From Paenibacillus taichungensis (GTDB lineage: Bacteria > Bacillota > Bacilli > Paenibacillales > Paenibacillaceae): a stretch of 64,000 nt of DNA. The notes beneath the pieces were generated by a model. It ran no database searches. It saw only the letters and a program-made list of their open reading frames with translations, and was not told the DNA's origin. The position numbers and the translations under genes were made by a program. Below are positions 35,299 through 42,813 of this stretch, piece by piece. The stretch's first letter is position 1, and every line of letters starts with the position of its first letter. The stretch spans positions 434,001-498,000 of the forward strand of contig NZ_QEVW01000014.1 in NCBI RefSeq assembly GCF_003287275.1, written 5' to 3'.

Positions 35299-36468
35299 TT
35301 AATGTTTTATATCCATATCTACAACCTTAACTTTGAAGCTTCCACGCATATACGGAAGTAGCGAAATTACACCCACCAAAGCCAACACAACCCCGACCCA
35401 GATCGGTGCAACCAGACCATAACCGGCACTAATAGCCAAACCTCCAACAGAAGACCCTACCACTACACCAAAGGTGACGATCGCGGTGTGAACGGTGTTC
35501 ACCATCAGACCACTTCCTCCCGTACGTATCACTCGTGCGACCATAGGCGGGTTCATTGGAACTCCGGCCAACCCGATGATGATTACGGCAGGAATAACCA
35601 CGGCAGCTGTATGTACGCCAATAGCGAATATCAGAAGACCAAACGTCAAGAGAACAAGCCCTATCGTTAGAATCAGCATGGTATATCGGTCCGCCAGTCG
35701 ACCAGTGATCAGATTACCAACAACCGTAGCAGCTCCATACACAACAAACAATAGTGGCACCGCGGACGTTGAAAAGCCCGTCAACTCTGTAAAAATTGGA
35801 GCAAAGTAGCTGAATGCTGCAAATGTGGCTCCTATAATAAGAAAACTTGTCAGGTAAGCCGCCCAGAGCTTGCGATTGCGAAAAGATTTCATTTCATGAC
35901 GCAAACTCGTGGGCTCCGGTCTGGATAATACGGGGATCAACCGCAATGCAGTTACTCCTGACAGTAGAACAAGAATGGCGACCGCCCAAAAACTGAAACG
36001 CCAGCCATAAGCATCAGCCACCCACGTTGCAGCAGGTGTACCCAGAACCGTAGCGATCATAAGACCCCCGAAGATTATCGACACCGCCCGTCCCCGCTGG
36101 TTTTCCTCCACGAGCGAAGCAGAGATCGAGATTGATACGCCAAAAGCAGCTGAGGAAGCAACACCTGCTATGATGCGTGAGGCCATCATAACCTCATAGC
36201 TACCTGCGATCGCGCCAAGCAACTGTCCAGCGAGAAACAGTCCGGTTAGCATAATGAACGCTTTTTTCCTAGGCATATTCAGCAGAGCAGCGGTTAGTAA
36301 GGGACCTCCTACGACCATCCCCGCTGAAAAGGCTGTAATCAAATATCCTACTTGCGAGACAGATACTCCAAACTCTCCCGCAAGTGTATTCATCATTCCA
36401 GCTACCATAAATTCTGAGGTAGTCATGCAAAAAATAGCCAAGCTAAGCACATAGATTGCCAATGGCAT
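35299..36468 (-). CDS. MFS transporter, DHA1 (AraJ/YdhP-like)
   Basis: A 389-residue, 12-helix transporter. TTSEFMVAGMMNTLAGEFGVS in helix 1 and VLGTPAATWVADAYGWRFSFW in helix 5 mark the AraJ/YdhP-type DHA1 antiporters. AAGGGG stands 8 nt before the ATG at 36468; a TTG at 36474 lies too close to it. It sits 91 nt after a tetR gene in the same direction, so it is probably co-transcribed and controlled by that repressor. The substrate cannot be read from the sequence. Confidence 0.88.
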   Translation of the reverse strand: MPLAIYVLSLAIFCMTTSEFMVAGMMNTLAGEFGVSVSQVGYLITAFSAGMVVGGPLLTAALLNMPRKKAFIMLTGLFLAGQLLGAIAGSYEVMMASRIIAGVASSAAFGVSISISASLVEENQRGRAVSIIFGGLMIATVLGTPAATWVADAYGWRFSFWAVAILVLLSGVTALRLIPVLSRPEPTSLRHEMKSFRNRKLWAAYLTSFLIIGATFAAFSYFAPIFTELTGFSTSAVPLLFVVYGAATVVGNLITGRLADRYTMLILTIGLVLLTFGLLIFAIGVHTAAVVIPAVIIIGLAGVPMNPPMVARVIRTGGSGLMVNTVHTAIVTFGVVVGSSVGGLAISAGYGLVAPIWVGVVLALVGVISLLPYMRGSFKVKVVDMDIKH

Positions 36469-36559
36469 CTTCAATTCCCCTTTTCATATGAGTTATAAAA
36501 TCACACTATTGTAATGATCGGTACAAAACTAATGCAAAAAAAAGTGCCGGATTACCCGG

Positions 36560-37150
36560 CTAGTAAATAGCTGCCAATGTACCTTCTACAATACTTTTTG
36601 CCAGATCACGGTTCTGTGAAGAACTGTTAAGCACGCGAAGTCCGTAATAGCTGCTTAGAAACAGGCTTGCCAGTTCTTTGGCTGGTTTCCCTGAAGTAAT
36701 CTCTCCTGTCTGCGCACCCTGCTCCATCAGATCACAAAGTGCATCCTCCAAAAATCCGATATGACGTGTTACCACTTGCTCAACCATAGGATCAACCCTT
36801 GCCCGTTCCATTGCTGCATTAATTAGGAGACAGCCTCTTCGCCCTGATTCAGAAAAATCCTCCTGTATACCCCACTCCAGCAGGCCGCGTAATCTTTCTT
36901 TCAACGGTAAGGAACTCTGTAAAATCTCGCTTTGCTCCCGTATCCCTTCCTCATGATAACGCTGGAGTACCTTTTCGTATAAATCATGTTTGCTGCCAAA
37001 CGCATTATATAAACTGCCCTTCCCGAGACCGGTCTGTTTACATAGATCCTCAGTAGAGCATCCTTCGTATCCGTTCAACCAAAAGGCATCCATGGCCGCG
37101 TCAATTACAGCCGTATCCTTAAATTCTCGTGGTCTTCCACCTCTGGTCAC
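36560..37150 (-). CDS. TetR/AcrR family repressor
   Basis: A 196-residue regulator. The N-terminal helix-turn-helix is at about 25-50 (STEDLCKQTGLGKGSLYNAFGSKHDLYEKVL) and the C-terminal ligand domain reads RGCLLINAAMERA, typical of the AcrR subgroup acting on quinone- or aldehyde-responsive pumps. The GTG start follows GGGAGGG by 6 nt. It is likely to control itself, the MFS gene downstream and the divergent reductase. Confidence 0.88.
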   Translation of the reverse strand: MTRGGRPREFKDTAVIDAAMDAFWLNGYEGCSTEDLCKQTGLGKGSLYNAFGSKHDLYEKVLQRYHEEGIREQSEILQSSLPLKERLRGLLEWGIQEDFSESGRRGCLLINAAMERARVDPMVEQVVTRHIGFLEDALCDLMEQGAQTGEITSGKPAKELASLFLSSYYGLRVLNSSSQNRDLAKSIVEGTLAAIY

Positions 37151-37186
37151 TGCATTCCCTCCCTTCTCAACGAAATAATAAATCTT

Positions 37187-37215
37187 AGTATAGGTAATTT
37201 GTAACGTTCAGTCAA
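37187..37215 (-). promoter_or_regulatory. SigA promoter of tetR-MFS
   Basis: Minus strand: -35 TTGACT (37215-37210), a 17-nt spacer, then -10 TATACT (37192-37187). Confidence 0.75.
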
Positions 37216-37222
37216 GAAGTGG

Positions 37223-37251
37223 TTTACAGCTTCATTTTTCTCTGTTACAGT
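37223..37251 (+). promoter_or_regulatory. Probable promoter of the reductase gene
   Basis: -35 TTTACA (37223-37228), a 17-nt spacer, -10 TACAGT (37246-37251), back-to-back with the tetR promoter 7 nt away, so one repressor could cover both. Confidence 0.5.
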
Positions 37252-37295
37252 AAAAATGTCATACCATATTAAATCGGGAAAGGAAGTCGGAATAA

Positions 37296-37952
37296 ATGAA
37301 AATCGCAATTATTGGAACCGGTAATATCGGTGGTAATCTCACCCGTCGTCTCACCAAACTTGGTCATGATGTCTCGATTGCTAACTCACGTGGTCCTCAT
37401 ACCTTGACGGATCTGGCTGAAGAGACAGGCGCAAAACCACTTGAAGTAACGGAAGTCGCCCATGGTGCCGAGCTGGTCATTGTAACGATTCCACAAAAAA
37501 ACATTCCGGATCTCCCTGATGGTATCTTAGATCACATTGCACCTGGTGCTGCCATTATAGACACCGGGAACTATTACCCCCGACAGCGTGACGGCTTGAT
37601 TCCCGAGATCGAAGGTGGCTTACCTGAAAGTCGCTGGGTCGAGAAATATTTGAAACATCCTGTTAACAAAGCCTTTAATGGCATTTCCGCTATAAATTTG
37701 CTTGAACGTGGACTGCCTGCCGGTTCACCGGATCGACTTGCTCTGCCGATAGCTGGTGATGATCCTGATACAAAGAAAATTGTGCTTCAACTTGTCGAGG
37801 AGCTGGGATTTGACGCCATAGACGCCGGCGGATTGGATGAATCCTGGCGCCAACAACCGGGCACTCCCAGTTACCAGGAGCATGGAGCGGATAGTCTTCG
37901 GCAGGCCTTATCGAATGCTAGTCCTGTACGAAGCAATGACTTTAAAGCTTGA
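37296..37952 (+). CDS. NADP-binding oxidoreductase, F420-reductase-like family
   Basis: A 218-residue Rossmann protein. GTGNIGGNLTRRL at 7-19 is the dinucleotide loop, and SIANSRGP at the end of strand 2 suggests NADPH. NKAFNGISA and GDDPDTKKIVLQLVEELGFDAIDAG match the NADPH:F420 oxidoreductase-like family, whose members in Firmicutes act without F420 on unknown substrates. AAAGGAAG precedes the ATG. It is divergent from tetR, so it is probably part of the same detoxification response (inference). Confidence 0.8.
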   Translation: MKIAIIGTGNIGGNLTRRLTKLGHDVSIANSRGPHTLTDLAEETGAKPLEVTEVAHGAELVIVTIPQKNIPDLPDGILDHIAPGAAIIDTGNYYPRQRDGLIPEIEGGLPESRWVEKYLKHPVNKAFNGISAINLLERGLPAGSPDRLALPIAGDDPDTKKIVLQLVEELGFDAIDAGGLDESWRQQPGTPSYQEHGADSLRQALSNASPVRSNDFKA

Positions 37953-37990
37953 GCATTTGAAATTCCAGGACATTGAATACGTCATCATCC

Positions 37991-38014
37991 ACCGCCCTTT
38001 CGGGCGGTTTTTTT
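37991..38014 (+). terminator. Terminator after the reductase gene
   Basis: A perfect 7-bp stem ACCGCCC/GGGCGGT with loop TTTC and a run of seven T. Confidence 0.9.
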
Positions 38015-38026
38015 GTTTGATCCTAT

Positions 38027-38905
38027 CTATTCCATGAAATACAACTGATGTTTTTTGCGGTACTCTCCAGGCGTAAGGGAAGTTTGACGTTTGAACAGCC
38101 GTGTAAAATAGTTATGGTCCTGCAGTCCACACAACTCGCCGATACGCTTCAGCGGAAGCTCCGAATGTGCCAATAACCGCTTGGCCTTCTCCATTTGCAG
38201 GTGATGCCTGTATTGCAGCGGGCTCATCCCCGTATACTGCTTCAGGCAGCGGGCCAGGTAATCAAAATGATAAAGCAGATCACGCTCCATCTGTCCCGAA
38301 TCAAACGGCTGCTCCAAGCGTTGACCAAGATAATTCGCCACCTTTTCGCTCAAAAAATAGGAACGAGCCTGCGGGCTGTTCTGTCTCATTCCCTTCTGTA
38401 ATTGCAGTAGGAATTGGCCCAACAAAACATGTAGCTCGAAGGAACGCTGACGGGTGAGTACATGGTGCAGCTCAAGCATTTCTTTCAGTATCGGCTCCAG
38501 GTTACGTAGATCCACCCCGGCGAATTTGGGAATTTCAATGACTCCTGGGGGAGCCTCAATATCCTGGTCTGTTTGTTGAAGCAAAGGCTGCTCCCAAGTC
38601 GTCTTTTCTTTTAAAATCATCTTTTGCACAGAGGGAAGCTGGAAATGAATCCAGTATACCTCCGTCTGCACATCCGTTGGTCTATAGCCACGGTGGTCTT
38701 TGCCAGGTTCAAGAACAAGCATCATACCTTCCACAATCTCGTAACGGATGCCATCTTCCTCCATGTACAGCGCTCCTTTGGCACAAATAATAAGATCGAA
38801 CACATCAAAGCAACGCTGGGCATGCTGCATCCCCGGCTGCCATTCGGTGTGTCCAATGGCTGCTAGTAGCGGAAACGGCGGAACTTGAAGTTCAAGTACA
38901 AGCAT
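38027..38905 (-). CDS. AraC family regulator with cupin sensor domain
   Basis: A 292-residue one-component regulator. The N-terminal cupin-like sugar-sensing domain spans about 10-150 (VEGMMLVLEPGKDHRGYRP). The C-terminal double helix-turn-helix spans about 190-290 (PLQYRHHLQMEKAKRLL, ELCGLQDHNYFTRLFKRQTSLTPGEYRK). It is divergent from the GHL6-type glycosidase gene, whose promoter lacks a clear -35, so it is its likely activator. Confidence 0.88.
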   Translation of the reverse strand: MLVLELQVPPFPLLAAIGHTEWQPGMQHAQRCFDVFDLIICAKGALYMEEDGIRYEIVEGMMLVLEPGKDHRGYRPTDVQTEVYWIHFQLPSVQKMILKEKTTWEQPLLQQTDQDIEAPPGVIEIPKFAGVDLRNLEPILKEMLELHHVLTRQRSFELHVLLGQFLLQLQKGMRQNSPQARSYFLSEKVANYLGQRLEQPFDSGQMERDLLYHFDYLARCLKQYTGMSPLQYRHHLQMEKAKRLLAHSELPLKRIGELCGLQDHNYFTRLFKRQTSLTPGEYRKKHQLYFME

Positions 38906-39040
38906 AAGGTCCCCCCTTAGTTCAAAATGTAGATAATGTGCTATATATAGTCGTAATTGTCAGCTGTATCGGAGCTAATGATCGATTAGAGTGGTAGATA
39001 TAATATGATTCTATCATTTAATGACCAGGGGGAAGCAAGC

Positions 39041-41020
39041 ATGAAATTTCGTCAGGTTCATCTCGACTTTCATACGTCAGAAGCCATTGAAGGCATTGGC
39101 CGTGATTTTTCGAAGCAGCAATTTCAGGAGATGCTCAAAACTGGGCATGTCGATTCCATCACCATATTCTCCAAGTGCCATCATGGCTGGGCATATCATC
39201 CAACTACTGCTAATCAAATGCATCCACATCTGAATTTCGATCTTCTGGGTGCCCAGATTGAGGCTGCTCATGAGATAGGCGTGAAAACACCGGTCTATCT
39301 CTCTGCTGGCCTGGATGAGCGACTCGCACGCAAACATCCACAATGGCTCATCCGCAATCAGCAGGAGCAGATCAGTTGGACAGCCGACTTCATGACGCCA
39401 GGATATCATCAATTTTGCATGAACACCCCTTATCTTGACGTTCTTACCCTACAGGTCGAGGAAGTTGTAAAGAAATATGATGTGGACGGCATTTTCCTCG
39501 ATATCGTTGGTGTTCGCGAATGTTATTGTCAATATTGTGTTGCCGAGATTCGCTCACAGGGTTCCGATCCACGGAACATTCAAGATATGAGAAAACTGTG
39601 GGAACAGACGTATGCTCGTTACGCTAATCGAATGAATGAGACTGTGCATGCAGTGAAACCCGGATTACCAGTGTTCCACAACAGCAGTCACGTCGACCGT
39701 GGGCGGCGGGATCTCGCCCATATGAATACCCATTTGGAGTTGGAATCGCTACCAACGGGCGGCTGGGGGTATGACCACTTCCCGCTCTCTGCACGTTATG
39801 CGCAAACACTGGGCATGGATTTCCTCGGCATGACCGGAAAATTCCATACTTCCTGGGGTGAATTTGGTGGATACAAACATCCCAACGCGCTGCGTTATGA
39901 AACTGCACTGAGTCTTGCGAACGGGGCACGCTGCTCCATTGGAGATCAGCTGCATCCGGGTGGTCAGATGGATCATGCCACGTATTCGTTGATCGGGGAA
40001 GCTTACCGCGAGGTAGAAGCAAAGGAAGAATGGTGCCGAAATACTACCGCTATTGCCGATATCGCGTTGCTGTCAGTGGAGGCAACTTTATGGGAATCTG
40101 GAAGCGATCCTCATAACCAGCACATGCACCACCACGATACAGGCGCTGTAAGAGTTTTGCTGGAAGGCCACTATCTCTTCAATGTGGTAGATCTGCAGGC
40201 TGATCTTTCCAAATATAAAGTTGTTATTTTGCCGGATGCCATTAGCGTTACAGAGTTAATCAAAATCAAACTGACAACCTTTCTTGCCGGGGGCGGCAAA
40301 ATTCTCGCCACTGGCCGTTCCGGACTCTCACCGGATGGAACGGGCTTTGAATTCGATTTGGGTGTAGAATATCAGGAGGTTTCCTCATTCCGCCCCTCCT
40401 ATTTCCGTCCGAATTTCGAACTTCCTTCCCTGCGTATAGCCTCTTTCGTCATGTACACCGAAGGACAAAACACCGTGCCAACGACAGATGGCATCGTACT
40501 TGGCAGTAAGGAAAATTCATATTTTAACCGTGACTTGTTCACGTTCTGCTCTCACCAGCATACGCCTTCTGATCTGCAGGAATCGGGAACTGGCATGGCT
40601 GAGGGTCAGGATGGAATCTATATCGCATGGAATGTTTTTGAAGATTATGCGACGAAAGGGAGCTTGGCTGTCAAGGAAATCATCTGTTACGCGCTTGACC
40701 GTTTACTGAGTAACAACAAGTCGCTGATGACCAACCTGCCAGCCCAAGGGGTTACCACGCTGCAGATGCAGACGAACTCGAATCGTTGGGTGAATCATCT
40801 GCTGTATGCCTCTCCAGTACGTAGAGGACAAGGTGTGGAAGTTATCGAAGATATCCCTCAACTTATCAATACAGAGGTGGCGGTGGCGGCTGCCGAACAA
40901 GTACAGGACGTGTATCTGGCTCCTCAGAACCTTAGTCTTCCATTCAGTCAGGTGAACGGCCTTGTGACCTACACGATACCGGAGTGGTCCTGTCATCAAA
41001 TGATCGTGATTCAATTTTAG
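39041..41020 (+). CDS. GHL6-type glycoside hydrolase with beta-galactosidase trimerisation-like domain
   Basis: A 659-residue cytoplasmic protein. The N-terminal TIM-barrel resembles the hypothetical glycosyl hydrolase 6 family (VDSITIFSKCHHGWAYHP, DGIFLDIVGVRECYCQYC, HNSSHVDRG, LESLPTGGWGYDHFP). The middle resembles the GH42 trimerisation domain (YKVVILPDAISVT, LTTFLAGGGKILATG), and a beta-domain ends it. Asp and Glu in FLDIVG and LELESLP are catalytic candidates. Substrate is unknown. The start at 39041 follows AGGGGG by 8 nt; an earlier in-frame ATG at 39005 has no ribosome site. It is divergent from an AraC regulator, and a perfect -10 TATAAT lies at 38999-39004 without a -35. Confidence 0.78.
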   Translation: MKFRQVHLDFHTSEAIEGIGRDFSKQQFQEMLKTGHVDSITIFSKCHHGWAYHPTTANQMHPHLNFDLLGAQIEAAHEIGVKTPVYLSAGLDERLARKHPQWLIRNQQEQISWTADFMTPGYHQFCMNTPYLDVLTLQVEEVVKKYDVDGIFLDIVGVRECYCQYCVAEIRSQGSDPRNIQDMRKLWEQTYARYANRMNETVHAVKPGLPVFHNSSHVDRGRRDLAHMNTHLELESLPTGGWGYDHFPLSARYAQTLGMDFLGMTGKFHTSWGEFGGYKHPNALRYETALSLANGARCSIGDQLHPGGQMDHATYSLIGEAYREVEAKEEWCRNTTAIADIALLSVEATLWESGSDPHNQHMHHHDTGAVRVLLEGHYLFNVVDLQADLSKYKVVILPDAISVTELIKIKLTTFLAGGGKILATGRSGLSPDGTGFEFDLGVEYQEVSSFRPSYFRPNFELPSLRIASFVMYTEGQNTVPTTDGIVLGSKENSYFNRDLFTFCSHQHTPSDLQESGTGMAEGQDGIYIAWNVFEDYATKGSLAVKEIICYALDRLLSNNKSLMTNLPAQGVTTLQMQTNSNRWVNHLLYASPVRRGQGVEVIEDIPQLINTEVAVAAAEQVQDVYLAPQNLSLPFSQVNGLVTYTIPEWSCHQMIVIQF

Positions 41021-41058
41021 AAGTACAGTTATAAACATATAACATTAGACAAAAAAAG

Positions 41059-41087
41059 AAGTCGCCATTCAACATGGCGACTTTTTC
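41059..41087. terminator. Bidirectional terminator between GHL6-type and aldolase genes
   Basis: A perfect 10-bp stem AAGTCGCCAT/ATGGCGACTT with a 5-nt loop, flanked by A- and T-runs. Confidence 0.85.
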
Positions 41088-41134
41088 ATTGGCGGATTAC
41101 TCCCCCATATAAACTAACCTTTAGAAATTAATGA

Positions 41135-42193
41135 TTACACACAAGCTTTCAATTTGTTCAAAGCCTGGGAAATATCACGAATCAGTGAGTCCACATTTTC
41201 CCGCTGGGTTGCCCAACTGGTACAAAAACGAACGACGCTGTGTGAATCGGACACCTTTTCCCAGAATGTGAACGAGTAACGGTTTTGTAAATCCTGAAGC
41301 AGGTCATCTGGCAGAATCGGGAATTGCTGATTGGTTGGCGAGTCATATAGGAAAGTAATACCTTGCTCCGCAAGTGAATCATGAATCAACATAGCCATGT
41401 CCACCGCATGCTGGGAAATTTCAAGATACAGACCATCTTCAAACAGCGTTTCAAATTGAATCCCCAGCAATCTGCCTTTGGCAAGCAGGCCGCCTTTTTG
41501 TTTGATCATATAACGAAAATCTGGCTTGAGCTTGTCATTCAGGATGACTACCGCTTCTCCCATCAATGCTCCGATCTTGGTTCCGCCAATATAGAATACA
41601 TCACATAGACGGGCGAGATCAGCGAGAGTCATATCACAATTCCGGGAAGCAAGAGCATAACCAAGACGCGCCCCATCAATAAAGAACGGGAGACCACACT
41701 GTTGGCTCACATCAAATAATGCTTGCAGCTCTGCCTTACTGTACATCGTACCGTTCTCAGTAGGCTGGGATATGTAAACCATTCCGGGCTGGACACAATG
41801 TTCAGGTGCTGCATCATTCCAATGGGCATCATAGACGGCTTTGACCTGATCTGAAGTGATCTTCCCATCTTCGCTTGGTACCGTGATCACTTTGTGACCT
41901 GTGGCTTCAATCGCTCCTGTCTCATGGACCGCGATGTGGCCCGAAGTCGCTGCAATCACGCCTTGGTATGGACGTAAAATGGAGGCAATAACCGTTGTAT
42001 TTGTCTGTGTACCACCAACCAAAAAATGCACATCCGCCTGTTCATTTTTACAAGCTTGTCGAATAAGACTTCTCGCCCGATCACAATGGGCATCTTTACC
42101 GTAACCGCTCGTTTGTTCCATATTCGTTGAAATCAGTCTTTGCAAAATGCGCTCATGCGCACCTTCGTTGTAATCACATTCGAATCGTATCAT
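41135..42193 (-). CDS. Threonine aldolase-like PLP enzyme
   Basis: A 352-residue fold-type I PLP enzyme of the beta-eliminating lyase/threonine aldolase family. The Schiff-base Lys is about residue 206 in YIGGTKIGAL. The Asp binding the pyridine nitrogen is in FIDGARLG and the His stacking on the ring in SGHIAVHETGA. Members cleave threonine or other beta-hydroxy amino acids to glycine and an aldehyde. Its ATG overlaps the marR stop (ATGA), so it is translationally coupled to the regulator and likely regulated by it. Confidence 0.87.
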   Translation of the reverse strand: MIRFECDYNEGAHERILQRLISTNMEQTSGYGKDAHCDRARSLIRQACKNEQADVHFLVGGTQTNTTVIASILRPYQGVIAATSGHIAVHETGAIEATGHKVITVPSEDGKITSDQVKAVYDAHWNDAAPEHCVQPGMVYISQPTENGTMYSKAELQALFDVSQQCGLPFFIDGARLGYALASRNCDMTLADLARLCDVFYIGGTKIGALMGEAVVILNDKLKPDFRYMIKQKGGLLAKGRLLGIQFETLFEDGLYLEISQHAVDMAMLIHDSLAEQGITFLYDSPTNQQFPILPDDLLQDLQNRYSFTFWEKVSDSHSVVRFCTSWATQRENVDSLIRDISQALNKLKACV

Positions 42194-42624
42194 CGTCTTG
42201 TCTCTCCTGCTCTTTTGTTCAACTTATCCTGAATATTCATCATTGAAGCGTAAACTTCTCTGATCTCTTCCTCATCCAAACCTTGCATTAACTTCACAAT
42301 CTGCTGATCTGAACGTTCATTCAACTCACCGTAAAGCTCCTGCCCTTTCGCAGTCAGGCGAATCAAACTCACCCGGCTGTCAGCAGCAGAATCCACTTTC
42401 ATCAGCAGTCCCTCTCTGGTCAGTTTACTTACAATTCGGCTCATGTAACTGCGATCAATGGTCAGTGTATCCACCAGATTGTTCGCAATGCTCTCCCCTT
42501 GAATCCCAATTTCAATAATGACCCTTGCTTCGGCGAAGGAGTATCCCGTCCCCAGGATATGTTTATCAAGTACACCGAGTATATTGGTATAAAAACGGTT
42601 GAAACGCCGCATTTCAGTCAACAT
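42190..42624 (-). CDS. MarR family regulator
   Basis: A 144-residue MarR-type winged-helix regulator (SFAEARVIIEIG, NLVDTLTIDRSYMSRIVSKLTREGLL, wing DSRVSLIRLTAKG). The annotated ATG at 42624 has no ribosome site. An excellent one, AAGGGAGGG, stands 27 codon-bases further upstream, 6 nt before an in-frame ATC at 42651, and no ATG, GTG or TTG lies in frame between the upstream stop and 42624. Homologue-like N-terminal residues (DSQQINAD) are encoded in that gap. The true start may therefore be a rare ATC or a sequencing error. Two direct repeats upstream suggest autoregulation. Confidence 0.83.
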   Translation of the reverse strand: MLTEMRRFNRFYTNILGVLDKHILGTGYSFAEARVIIEIGIQGESIANNLVDTLTIDRSYMSRIVSKLTREGLLMKVDSAADSRVSLIRLTAKGQELYGELNERSDQQIVKLMQGLDEEEIREVYASMMNIQDKLNKRAGETRR

Positions 42625-42665
42625 ATCTGCATTTATTTGCTGAGAGTCGATGTCAAACCCTCCCT

Positions 42666-42723
42666 TTTAGTGGACATTGTCAACATTATATTAATCAGTT
42701 TAGTGGACGTTGTCAACAATATA
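42666..42723 (-). promoter_or_regulatory. marR promoter with two direct-repeat operators
   Basis: TTTAGTGGACRTTGTCAACA occurs at 42666-42685 and again at 42699-42718, 33 bp apart, about three helical turns. Minus strand: -35 TTGACA (42716-42711) lies in one copy, the 17-nt spacer follows, then -10 TAATAT (42693-42688); the second copy is just downstream of the -10. This is a good layout for repression by the MarR protein. Confidence 0.7.
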
Positions 42724-42771
42724 ATATCAATGAACTTTATAGTTTAAATGAATCCCATTTTATTGAAAAAC

Positions 42772-42809
42772 AAAAAAACAAACCGCGCAAATGCACGGTT
42801 TGTTTTTTT
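42772..42809. terminator. Terminator after the ABC exporter gene
   Basis: A perfect 14-bp stem AAAAAAACAAACCG/CGGTTTGTTTTTTT with a 10-nt loop, 5 nt from the ABC stop codon. Usable from both sides. Confidence 0.88.
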
Positions 42810-42813
42810 GCTA

